From positions 1 through 10,967 of the forward strand of contig WRER01000011.1 of the NCBI GenBank assembly GCA_009779205.1: DNA of 10,967 nucleotides. Reading direction: 5' to 3'. Every line of letters begins with the position of its first letter. Positions within the stretch are counted from its first letter, which is position 1. Source of the stretch: Methanobacteriota archaeon (GTDB lineage: Archaea > Halobacteriota > Methanomicrobia > Methanomicrobiales > Methanospirillaceae). This document shows positions 1-5,709 of the stretch, piece by piece. The position numbers were made by a program, and so were the translations under genes. Below the pieces are notes generated by a model that saw only the letters and a list, made by a program, of their open reading frames with translations, was not told where the DNA came from and searched no databases.

Positions 1-716
1 GAAGGCGAGCTGATCTCGTTATTTTGTCTGATATGGAAAGATGCACAATTCATGACGTGCTCATCGCAGGGATCAGCTATCATGAAGTTCAGACTTCACC
101 TGCACCTAAAACTCCTTTCTATCCATTTCATGCAACCACTCCTGCTGCTTTGGATCTGGAGATTACACAATCAGGGATCGCAACCGTTGTTTCATTGAAC
201 CGAAATCGTATCGATACATCTGTAATGCGGGTTCCTGTGAACGGCAAAACGCTTCCTGATCTTTCACGCGATATCCTAAAAGCTGTTGTTGTCTCACGGT
301 ACACGCCCGATAAGATGGGAATCGGTCTGGTGCATGGATTTTCCATGAAAAAAGGTGCGATTGCCTCGAGTGTCTCTCATGATTCCCATAATATTATAGC
401 AGTCGGTACTTCTGATGAAGAGATCTGTCTGGCACTTGGAGCAGTTATTGAGCATAAAGGGGGAGTAGCCATTGTACATGGAGATGAGCTGTATCTTCTT
501 CCTCTGAGTATTGCAGGATTAATGAGTGATATGCCTGCTCATGACGTGGCTAAGAAACTTTCAGAAATAGAGGATTGTGTTGCCAGATGGGGAGGCTTGG
601 AAGATGCATTTATGTACCTTTCATTTCTCGCTTTGACTGTCATTCCAGAGGTGCGTATTACCGAACGAGGGGTTTTTGACGGGCGAACATTTGAGGACAT
701 TCCTCTCTTTTCCTAG
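1..716 (+). CDS. ade: Adenine deaminase, C-terminal part (5' end cut by window edge)
   Basis: Adenine deaminase hydrolyses adenine to hypoxanthine and ammonia in purine salvage (cytoplasmic, metal-dependent amidohydrolase superfamily). The frame is open to the left edge from base 3 and reads RRADLVILSDMERC before any usable start, so the TTG at 24 is internal and the gene begins upstream. About 237 residues are visible, out of roughly 540-600 usual for the family. They cover the end of the amidohydrolase fold and the adenine-deaminase-specific C-terminal domain. Diagnostic stretches are GLVHGFSMKKGAIASSVSHD followed by SHNIIAVG, then LPLSIAGLMSD, and near the end LSFLALTVIPEVRITERG. The metal-binding N-terminal half is outside the window, so catalytic integrity cannot be judged. 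The next gene starts 39 bp downstream on the same strand, with no clear terminator between, so co-transcription is possible. Confidence 0.93.
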   Translation, partial: RRADLVILSDMERCTIHDVLIAGISYHEVQTSPAPKTPFYPFHATTPAALDLEITQSGIATVVSLNRNRIDTSVMRVPVNGKTLPDLSRDILKAVVVSRYTPDKMGIGLVHGFSMKKGAIASSVSHDSHNIIAVGTSDEEICLALGAVIEHKGGVAIVHGDELYLLPLSIAGLMSDMPAHDVAKKLSEIEDCVARWGGLEDAFMYLSFLALTVIPEVRITERGVFDGRTFEDIPLFS

Positions 717-755
717 ATTCCATACCTTATTCACATATTTGGTCAATTAGTATAT

Positions 756-2204
756 ATGGCACGATTCACACAACATACGTGGCTTATTCTCTTTCTTGTT
801 ATCGGTGTGGCAGCAGGAGCTATGATTGTTTTAAGCACGCAGTTTGGCGCACTATCTGATGCCTATGAGATCTCCAATTCACTACGTATTGCAGCAGAAG
901 GTGGAGATTACAACCCAAATGTCTGGCTTGCCAGAGGTGAGCTTGCAAGGCAGCAGTGGAATTTACCTAAAGCTGAAGAAGCATTTCGTCAGGGGCTTTT
1001 GGTCTTCCCGGATGATCCAAATCTACTAAATAATCTCGGTCTGGTGCTTATTGATCAGGGACGGTATGAAGAGGCAATTCCTCCTTTACAGGAAGCAATC
1101 TCTAAAAAAGCCTATGCAGCGCCACTTTATCTCAATCTTGGCAGTGCATATGCATTGCATGGAGATTTTCCTTTGGCAGCAGTGTATTTTGAGCAGGCTA
1201 TTTCTCTATCACCACAGTATCTGCTTGCACTTCAAAATTTGGGACTTGCACAGATAAATGCTCATGAGTTTGAAAAAGCTCTTCCACCACTTCTTGATGC
1301 ACTTCAGATCGCTCCCGGAAATGGTGTTACCTGGATAAATCTTGGAATCAGCCTTTCACAGTTAGGATATCTGGATGATGGGCTATTTGCACTTGAGCAT
1401 GCGCAGACCCGTTCACTTTCTGATGCAGACAGGGCACTTACAAAAGAAGCAATTATGTTCGCAAAAGAAGCACTTGAAGAGACTTCACCCCTTCCATTAG
1501 ATCCAGAGATCCGAGATCAGATTCATGCGCTTTCTGTTGCTCCTGCAATAATTGAGCCAGCAGTGATTATTCCCGCCCTTCACGCTCCACAAAATGAGTC
1601 AGACCTATTATATCTGGAATTTCCCGTTTCATTCAATGGAACAGATGAATATATTGAGCTAGCTGTGAATCGTGAGCTCTATGTGCAGGCTCAGGGAAGT
1701 TACAAAGCACCGCTATGGAATGATCCTTCTGCACGTGCATTAGTTCCCCCGGGACTTTTGTACCATGTCTTTATACATGATCCTGTGCAAAAACCTATCA
1801 TTGAGTCTCTCGGAGCAGAACTTCATCGAGTTATGGATCGCCATACAGATCGTTCTTATTTGGAGCTGATTGCTGCATTTATGCATACATTAACTCAGGA
1901 TCCAGCCCATACTGAGCTTCGATACCCTGTTGAAAGTCTCGTTGATAAAGCAGCTGATTGTGATGATCGAACGATCCTTGCTGCAGCCATCTTATTGGAA
2001 GATGGGTATGATCTTGCGATTATGTCCTTTCCAACCCATGTTGCTCTTGGTGTTCGTTCATATGAATGGGATATTCCCCTTCCTGAGTACCGGGATAGTG
2101 GGTACAGTGTGATTGATCTGACTTCATATGGAGATCTCGGAATGATTGATTCGATCTATGATACATCTCCTCTGTCAGTGATTCCAGTACAATCTGTTGG
2201 ATAA
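756..2204 (+). CDS. Membrane-anchored TPR protein with transglutaminase-like C-terminal domain
   Basis: 482 residues. Residues about 8-27 form one hydrophobic segment (signal anchor), so the rest probably faces outside the membrane. Residues about 55-224 contain five tetratricopeptide repeats, recognisable by patterns such as NLGLVLIDQGRYEEAIPPL and LNLGSAYALHGDFPLAAVYF. The C-terminal part (about 340-482) looks like a papain-fold transglutaminase-like domain: Cys402 in AADCDDRTILAAA, His428 in FPTHVALGV, and Asp454 in SVIDLTS, in the order and spacing of a Cys-His-Asp triad. Proteins of this fold act as transglutaminases, peptidases or amidases; the substrate here is unknown. The ATG at 756 fits the membrane segment, but there is no strong Shine-Dalgarno sequence. 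It ends 5 bp before a possible GTG, and 14 bp before the ATG, of the next gene, suggesting an operon. Structural assignment is fairly sure; enzymatic activity is inferred only. Confidence 0.85.
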   Translation: MARFTQHTWLILFLVIGVAAGAMIVLSTQFGALSDAYEISNSLRIAAEGGDYNPNVWLARGELARQQWNLPKAEEAFRQGLLVFPDDPNLLNNLGLVLIDQGRYEEAIPPLQEAISKKAYAAPLYLNLGSAYALHGDFPLAAVYFEQAISLSPQYLLALQNLGLAQINAHEFEKALPPLLDALQIAPGNGVTWINLGISLSQLGYLDDGLFALEHAQTRSLSDADRALTKEAIMFAKEALEETSPLPLDPEIRDQIHALSVAPAIIEPAVIIPALHAPQNESDLLYLEFPVSFNGTDEYIELAVNRELYVQAQGSYKAPLWNDPSARALVPPGLLYHVFIHDPVQKPIIESLGAELHRVMDRHTDRSYLELIAAFMHTLTQDPAHTELRYPVESLVDKAADCDDRTILAAAILLEDGYDLAIMSFPTHVALGVRSYEWDIPLPEYRDSGYSVIDLTSYGDLGMIDSIYDTSPLSVIPVQSVG

Positions 2205-2218
2205 AATTTGTGAATATT

Positions 2219-2893
2219 ATGAAGTTGATTCTTGCTATCGATCTTATGGGTGGGCTTGTGGTGCATGGGAAGAGTGGGCAGAGGGATACATATACTCCGC
2301 TTACCTGGGGACTTTCTCCCTCTGCGATCCCTGATGAATATATATCACATATACGTCCTCGATATGTTTATATCGCAGATCTCGATTGTATTCAAGAACA
2401 AGGAGATAATACTATGATTGTACACCATATTGCGTCATATGTGGATCACGTTCTCCTTGACAAAGGATATAAAGACCCTGCTGCTCTTCCCGATATTCCC
2501 GGAGTTTTGAATATTATTGGGACTGAAACGGCAGGCTGTGATCCCCAGCGGCTCTCACAGTACTCTGGTGTGTTGAGTGTTGATATAAAAAATGGTGTAG
2601 TTATTCCGTGTGGGATGGATCCAGTTGCTTTTTTGGATTCAATCGTGCATCTTTTCTTTGAGGCAATTATTATCCTGAATGTCAGTACCGTTGGCACCGA
2701 AACCGGTCTTGATGTTGATCTGCTTTCTCGTCTTCGGAGTGCAACAACCCTGCCTCTGTACTATGGTGGAGGTGTTGCAACAATACGAGATCTGGATATG
2801 CTTGCTGCTGCTGCTTTTGATGGTGCGATTGTTGCAACCGCAGTACATAAGCGAAATATTCCTCTCTCTGCAATTCAGAAAGGGGAATGGTAA
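2219..2893 (+). CDS. HisA/HisF-like TIM-barrel protein of unknown function
   Basis: About 224 residues from the ATG at 2219. An in-frame GTG at 2210 would add three residues; the ATG is preferred because homologous barrels begin directly with the first strand (MKLILAIDLMGG), and GTGA at 2210-2213 could serve as a weak ribosome-binding site. The fold matches HisA/HisF (phosphoribosyl-formimino-AICAR isomerase / IGP synthase) at half-barrel level. Strand 1 carries the Asp of AIDLMGG, strand 5 the Asp of LSVDIKNG, and strands 7/8 carry phosphate-binding GGG (YYGGGV) and GAIVATAVH. The HisA/HisF strand-6 motif DxDGT reads STVGT here, so both Asp are absent. This argues against an ordinary histidine-pathway enzyme and for the HisA-related family found in methanogens and some methylotrophs, whose reaction I cannot name. 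It follows the TPR/transglutaminase-like gene closely and converges on uvrC. Confidence 0.85.
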   Translation: MKLILAIDLMGGLVVHGKSGQRDTYTPLTWGLSPSAIPDEYISHIRPRYVYIADLDCIQEQGDNTMIVHHIASYVDHVLLDKGYKDPAALPDIPGVLNIIGTETAGCDPQRLSQYSGVLSVDIKNGVVIPCGMDPVAFLDSIVHLFFEAIIILNVSTVGTETGLDVDLLSRLRSATTLPLYYGGGVATIRDLDMLAAAAFDGAIVATAVHKRNIPLSAIQKGEW

Positions 2894-2917
2894 AAAATGA
2901 TGGATAATTTCATTTTT
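2892..2917. terminator. A/T hairpin between convergent genes, possible bidirectional terminator
   Basis: AAAAATGA (2893-2900) and its exact reverse complement TCATTTTT (2910-2917) are separated by 9 bases, overlapping the TAA of the HisA-like gene. On the plus strand the right arm ends in a T5 run; on the minus strand the other arm reads TCATTTTTT, so each direction ends in a T tract, as archaeal RNA polymerase termination needs. The stem is all but two pairs A-T, so the T tracts may matter more than the hairpin. Confidence 0.5.
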
Positions 2918-2919
2918 AA

Positions 2920-2936
2920 TCACGAAAGACACGAAA
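2920..2936. repeat. Short CACGAA direct repeat between convergent genes
   Basis: TCACGAAAGACACGAAA holds two copies of CACGAA spaced 9 bases apart, followed by a looser TGTGAA at 2938-2943. It lies just beyond the uvrC stop (2946-2948, minus strand). The same CACGAA word occurs on the minus strand in the repeat cluster at 4750-4833 (TTCGTGC at 4750-4756 on plus). The two sites may belong to one dispersed family of short degenerate repeats. Confidence 0.45.
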
Positions 2937-2945
2937 TGTGAATTT

Positions 2946-4547
2946 TCAAAGGTATTTGGTTTTTCCTCTCTTTTTCCCGTCTTCCCGTTGCTTCTTACTG
3001 CGGGTCGTTTTCTGATATGCAATTGCAAATCGATGTGTTTCGTTGCGTATTTCTTGCAATAAGAGTGAGGCCTCAGAATCACATTTGATTGGGAGAGGAA
3101 TCTGAGATGAGATACTATAGACCTCTTCCTCTCGTTTTGCAAGACTGATCAATGGAATATCAAGTCCAAGCACGATCAATTCTTGATGAGCAGCGTTTAA
3201 TTGTCCTTTTCCTCCATCTATCACAATAAGATCCGGTAATGTCGATTCTTCTTCCAGCAATCGAGTGTATCGCCTGCGTACAAGCTCTGCAATGCCTAAG
3301 AAATCATCGATCCCTTCATAACTTTTTAACTTGTACCTTCGGTAATTCCGTTTATCTGGTTTTCCGTCCATAAATCGGACCATTGCACCAACAGTTCCAG
3401 TTCCACCTAAATGGGAGACATCAAAGCACTCAATAATGGATGGAGGTGTTGGCAAGGTAAGTGCTTCTCCAAGTGCATCTACTCTGGTAATATGTTTGAA
3501 AAAGGTAGCTCCAATGTTTTTTGAAACAAGTGAAAGCAAGCGTCGTTTATCTCCTCGCTTTGGCACAGTAATTGTTACTTTTGATCCCCGTTTATTTGAT
3601 AGATATCCTTCCATCGACTCATCTGGTTCTTCTGGCAGAATCAGCTCTTGGGGGGGAGTGTTATCTGTGTAATATTGGATCAGAAATTCATCCAAAAACT
3701 CTTCTGTTTTTTCAAACACAAATTCTTCTTTATGTGTCAGACATCCTCTCTCAACACTAAAAAGCATGAGATAGACCTGATCTGCATGGAGTGCATAATG
3801 GATAATATGTTCATCTTCTTTTGTATTTCGAAGCACGTACTGTCGCTCTGAAAGGTGCTCGATAGCTTTGATCTGATCTCGAATCTGAAGTGCTTTTTCA
3901 AATGCAAGCTCATCAGAGCATCTTTGCATATCCTCCTTCATATCTGAAAGAAGCTCGGTATTCTTTCCTTGCAGAAGCTTCTCCGCACATGTGACTTGAT
4001 ATGCATACTCCTGTTCAGAAACCCTTCCAGTACATGGTGCAGCACATGAATCAAGATGATACCGCAAGCATGGGCGCTTTCGGAGGTGTTTGCAAGACCG
4101 AAGTCTAAATGTTCTTTTTGTAAAGTGCAGAATCTGATCTCGCTCGCGGGCAGAGACGAATGGACCAAAATATGTCGACTTTGCTTTTTTTCCAGTTTGT
4201 TTTGTGTCTATTGTTCGAACAACGCTTATTTTTGGATATGAATCCCCTGACAGAGCAATGTAGGCGTATCCTTTTGAATCTTTTAAACTAATGTTGTATT
4301 CTGGCTGATGTTTCTTTATCAATGTGCTTTCAAGCAGCAAGGCTTCAACCTCGCTGGAAGTTACAATAAAATCAATATCTGAAATGTGGGCAACAAGCCG
4401 CTTCGTCTTCGAATCACGATGCGTCTTTTGAAAGTACGAAGAAACACGCCGCTTCAAATTCTTTGCTTTCCCGACATAGATTACCTCTTTATTCTCATCA
4501 AGAAAAAGATAACAGCCAGGATCATGAGGGATATCAGATAAGATCAT
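2946..4547 (-). CDS. uvrC: UvrC, nucleotide excision repair endonuclease subunit (no C-terminal HhH)
   Basis: UvrC makes both incisions around a lesion presented by UvrA/UvrB. The ATG at 4547 gives 533 residues beginning MILSDIPHDPGCYLF, as UvrC normally begins; a TTG at 4562 would add five. Domains in order: GIY-YIG nuclease (about 1-90; GCY at 11-13, YVG at 24-26, Arg33/34, Glu73 in ALLLEST) for the 3' cut; four cysteines (152, 160, 168, 172) in RSC-x7-PC-x7-SC-x3-C spacing matching the reported UvrC iron-sulphur site; a UVR helix pair near 212-232 for UvrB contact; and an RNase H-like nuclease with Asp376 (CFDVSH), Asp444 (VIDGGKGQ) and His505 (ETHRFAI) for the 5' cut. The protein stops in a basic tail soon after the nuclease, lacking the tandem helix-hairpin-helix of bacterial UvrC. 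A C7 tract on the coding strand (3650-3656) encodes TPP. No Shine-Dalgarno is visible. Confidence 0.97.
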   Translation of the reverse strand: MILSDIPHDPGCYLFLDENKEVIYVGKAKNLKRRVSSYFQKTHRDSKTKRLVAHISDIDFIVTSSEVEALLLESTLIKKHQPEYNISLKDSKGYAYIALSGDSYPKISVVRTIDTKQTGKKAKSTYFGPFVSARERDQILHFTKRTFRLRSCKHLRKRPCLRYHLDSCAAPCTGRVSEQEYAYQVTCAEKLLQGKNTELLSDMKEDMQRCSDELAFEKALQIRDQIKAIEHLSERQYVLRNTKEDEHIIHYALHADQVYLMLFSVERGCLTHKEEFVFEKTEEFLDEFLIQYYTDNTPPQELILPEEPDESMEGYLSNKRGSKVTITVPKRGDKRRLLSLVSKNIGATFFKHITRVDALGEALTLPTPPSIIECFDVSHLGGTGTVGAMVRFMDGKPDKRNYRRYKLKSYEGIDDFLGIAELVRRRYTRLLEEESTLPDLIVIDGGKGQLNAAHQELIVLGLDIPLISLAKREEEVYSISSQIPLPIKCDSEASLLLQEIRNETHRFAIAYQKTTRSKKQREDGKKRGKTKYL

Positions 4548-4552
4548 GAAAT

Positions 4553-4570
4553 CAATGCACAATGTACAAT
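4553..4570. repeat. Heptamer pair / inverted copy at the uvrC start
   Basis: On the minus strand this reads ATTGTAC ATTGTGC ATTG, two units of the (A/C)TTGTNN heptamer found in the opposite orientation at 4785-4833. TGCACAATGTACAAT at 4556-4570 is the reverse complement, with one mismatch in 15, of 4813-4827. Within it, 4553-4562 is an exact 10-base inverted copy of 4807-4816. It overlaps the alternative TTG start of uvrC and ends in the last stop of the four-helix-bundle remnant. Confidence 0.7.
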
Positions 4571-4827
4571 TATGTAATTTTTGAAGTTCTTATGATTGCA
4601 ATCAATAATCAGTTTAATTTTCCACAATCAGACCTAATACTCGAAAATTCACTCTTCTCCAAGTAATCACTTTCATATAATAATTCAAGCCAATATTCAC
4701 ACTCTACAGCTTCTTTTACGATATTCATTTTTGAAACAAATTTTTTTACTTCGTGCCTTGTACCGCATTGTTATTTGTCCCCCACTTGTTCCTTGTGCCT
4801 TGTTACTTGTGCATTGTAAATTGTGCA
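4556..4827. mobile_element. Candidate repeat-bounded element with four-helix-bundle remnant
   Basis: A 272-bp segment bounded by a 15-base inverted repeat with one mismatch (4556-4570 and 4813-4827), embedded in heptamer repeats, and enclosing the decayed four-helix-bundle gene. It sits between uvrC and the phosphorylase gene and overlaps the 3' end of the latter. No transposase, reverse transcriptase or obvious target-site duplication is visible. Calling it mobile is inference from the boundaries and the gene decay; it could equally be an old gene whose flanks were invaded by short repeats. Confidence 0.3.
4570..4770 (-). pseudogene. Four-helix-bundle (S23/IVS-like) protein gene, C-terminal remnant
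   Basis: Minus-strand frame with recognisable four-helix-bundle protein sequence (the family first known from 23S rRNA intervening sequences, also free-standing and as Avd of diversity-generating retroelements). VKKFVSKMNIVKEA, then YWLELLYESDYLEKSEF, matches the family's pattern of helix, KEA, YWLELL, then a turn. After GKLN comes an in-frame TGA (4609-4611), but the same frame continues LLIAIIRTSKIT to a TAA (4570-4572), which is how this family usually ends. The TGA therefore looks like a nonsense mutation within the old gene. The N-terminal half (first two helices) is absent: upstream the frame runs into heptamer repeats and a TAA at 4771-4773. An ATG at 4728 could still give a 39-residue peptide, but nothing suggests it is functional. 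The family call is from memory of its consensus. Confidence 0.7.
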
Positions 4828-4833
4828 CTGTGA
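4750..4833 (+). repeat. Degenerate tandem heptamer array, consensus (A/C)TTGTNN
   Basis: Seven contiguous units from 4785: CTTGTTC, CTTGTGC, CTTGTTA, CTTGTGC, ATTGTAA, ATTGTGC, ACTGTGA. Before them, less regular units occur: TTCGTGC (4750), CTTGTAC (4757), ATTGTTA (4767) and TTTGTCC (4774), with a few extra bases between. The first two positions and the last two vary while the TTGT core is kept. The array covers the stop codon and last nine codons of the phosphorylase gene and the broken 5' side of the four-helix-bundle remnant. Confidence 0.75.
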
Positions 4834-5492
4834 ATCATCTGTTGTATCATTGAATCTGTTCGGTGCTGTGTCTGTTTTGAAGAACTAATGACCTCGTCAT
4901 AGGTTGCCGTAGCGTTTTCAATTCCATTTGCATAGTTATCAACAAAACACAATGCGGCACATGGTATCTGAAGATCATTTGCAATCATGATCTCATGGGC
5001 GATAGTCATTCCAACAATGTCTCCGTACTGAGCCAGGTACCTGGTCTCATGCCTTGTTTCAAAGCGCGGCCCTTCTGTTTGAACATAGCAACCACCATAA
5101 TGTGCCATTGGAAAGAGATCTGAGAGTTTTTGTGCGAGTTCAGGTGAAATCTGAGCTGTTATGTGATTTAGAGAATGGTTATATATTGTGACATTCCCGG
5201 TTGCACAGAAATAATCAGTTGGAATTACAATGGAACCTGGCGGCAGATCTGCATGAAGAGAACCTGTAGATCCAATACAGATTATTGCATCAACTCCAAG
5301 AACAGCAAATGCAGAGATATGTGCCCTCACATTTATTTTGTGGGGGGGGGTGTGAAACTGATGTCGCTGAAGTAAGACAACCATATCAGAACACATAACT
5401 TCTGAAGATCCGTATGGCGTATGCACAATCTGTTTTGTGAGATCTGTCAAACCAGTATGGATGATAGCAGTACCGCCAATAATACCTAACAT
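4803..5492 (-). CDS. Purine nucleoside phosphorylase, MTAP/MTIP family; probable S-methyl-5'-thioinosine phosphorylase
   Basis: 229 residues, ATG at 5492. The enzyme cleaves a purine nucleoside with phosphate to free base and (methylthio)ribose-1-phosphate. Family signatures in order: LGIIGGT at the N-terminus; HxFHTPPHKINVRAHI (about 44-59); GSTGSL (74-79); TEGPRFET (139-146); VGMTIAHE with Met162; and VDNYANGI (184-191). Where human MTAP has Asp for 6-aminopurines (TDYD), this protein has Asn186. Asn at this place is typical of enzymes using 6-oxopurines (inosine, guanosine, methylthioinosine), which fits the methanogen route where methylthioadenosine is first deaminated. Product would then be hypoxanthine. 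The last codons and TAA lie inside a heptamer repeat array, and a C9 run falls in the PPH motif. There is no T-rich terminator downstream, so read-through towards uvrC is possible. Plain PNP activity cannot be excluded. Confidence 0.88.
   Translation of the reverse strand: MLGIIGGTAIIHTGLTDLTKQIVHTPYGSSEVMCSDMVVLLQRHQFHTPPHKINVRAHISAFAVLGVDAIICIGSTGSLHADLPPGSIVIPTDYFCATGNVTIYNHSLNHITAQISPELAQKLSDLFPMAHYGGCYVQTEGPRFETRHETRYLAQYGDIVGMTIAHEIMIANDLQIPCAALCFVDNYANGIENATATYDEVISSSKQTQHRTDSMIQQMIHSAQFTMHK
5342..5350 (-). repeat. Nine-base homopolymer (C9 on coding strand) inside the phosphorylase gene
   Basis: Nine G on plus, nine C on the coding strand, encoding the Thr-Pro-Pro-His of the conserved HTPPHKIN phosphate/nucleoside-site motif. 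The gene is in frame with nine bases; gain or loss of one would truncate it. Proline codons elsewhere in the window are mostly CCA, CCT or CCG, so consecutive CCC CCC is unusual. Confidence 0.85.
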
Positions 5493-5553
5493 ACGTACAA
5501 TATCATCATTTGAAGGTAAAATGGATCTGTCATCCCAATCTTAAAATCAGTGA

Positions 5554-5559
5554 ATATAA
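5554..5559 (-). promoter_or_regulatory. Possible TATA box for the phosphorylase gene
   Basis: Minus-strand GGTTATATTCAC places a TTATAT core about 60 bases upstream of the ATG at 5492, which would give a leader of roughly 35-40 bases. A second A/T candidate (CTATAAATTATGC) lies at about 5579-5591. Assignment rests only on A/T composition and distance. Confidence 0.35.
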
Positions 5560-5635
5560 CCTTCTTTCTTCTCTGTTGCATAATTTATAGAGCTTATTTC
5601 AAGGGCAGATCGGTATCAAAGTTCAGTTCGATATG

Positions 5636-5643
5636 TATATAAT
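5636..5643 (+). promoter_or_regulatory. Probable TATA box of the surface-protein gene
   Basis: TATATAAT at 5636-5643, within ATATGTATATAATTAC, resembles an archaeal TATA element. Transcription would start near 5665-5670, leaving a leader of about 40 bases before the ATG at 5710. The rest of the 5493-5709 gap shows no gene that I can support. Confidence 0.5.
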
Positions 5644-5696
5644 TACTCATGAGGATAGGTACTTACATATCATTGGATGTGATATCTTCCAAATGT

Positions 5697-5701
5697 GGGA
5701 G
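5697..5701 (+). promoter_or_regulatory. Ribosome-binding site of the surface-protein gene
   Basis: GGGAG lies 8 bases before the ATG at 5710 and can pair with the CCUCC of archaeal 16S rRNA. It supports this start over the in-frame ATG at 5746, and an in-frame TAG at 5707-5709 excludes anything earlier. Confidence 0.6.
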
Positions 5702-5709
5702 CATTATAG

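Noticed and set aside
2639..3142. Minus-strand open frame of about 167 codons across the HisA-like and uvrC 3' ends
   Set aside because: Overlaps two well-supported genes and the intergenic hairpin; its peptide is of low quality and resembles no family.
4548..4562. TTG at 4562 as the uvrC start
   Set aside because: It would add five residues from within a repeat copy; the ATG at 4547 matches the usual UvrC beginning.
4609..4728. 39-codon minus-strand open frame from ATG 4728 as a genuine small gene
   Set aside because: The family match runs past both its start and its stop, so it is better read as part of a decayed longer gene.
4750..4833. CRISPR-like array
   Set aside because: Units are only 7 bases, contiguous and degenerate, with no spacers and no cas genes nearby.
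5493..5709. Possible tRNA or small RNA in the divergent gap
   Set aside because: No cloverleaf, T-loop GTTC-type box with matching acceptor stem, or strong hairpin could be found; only promoter-like A/T elements are visible.
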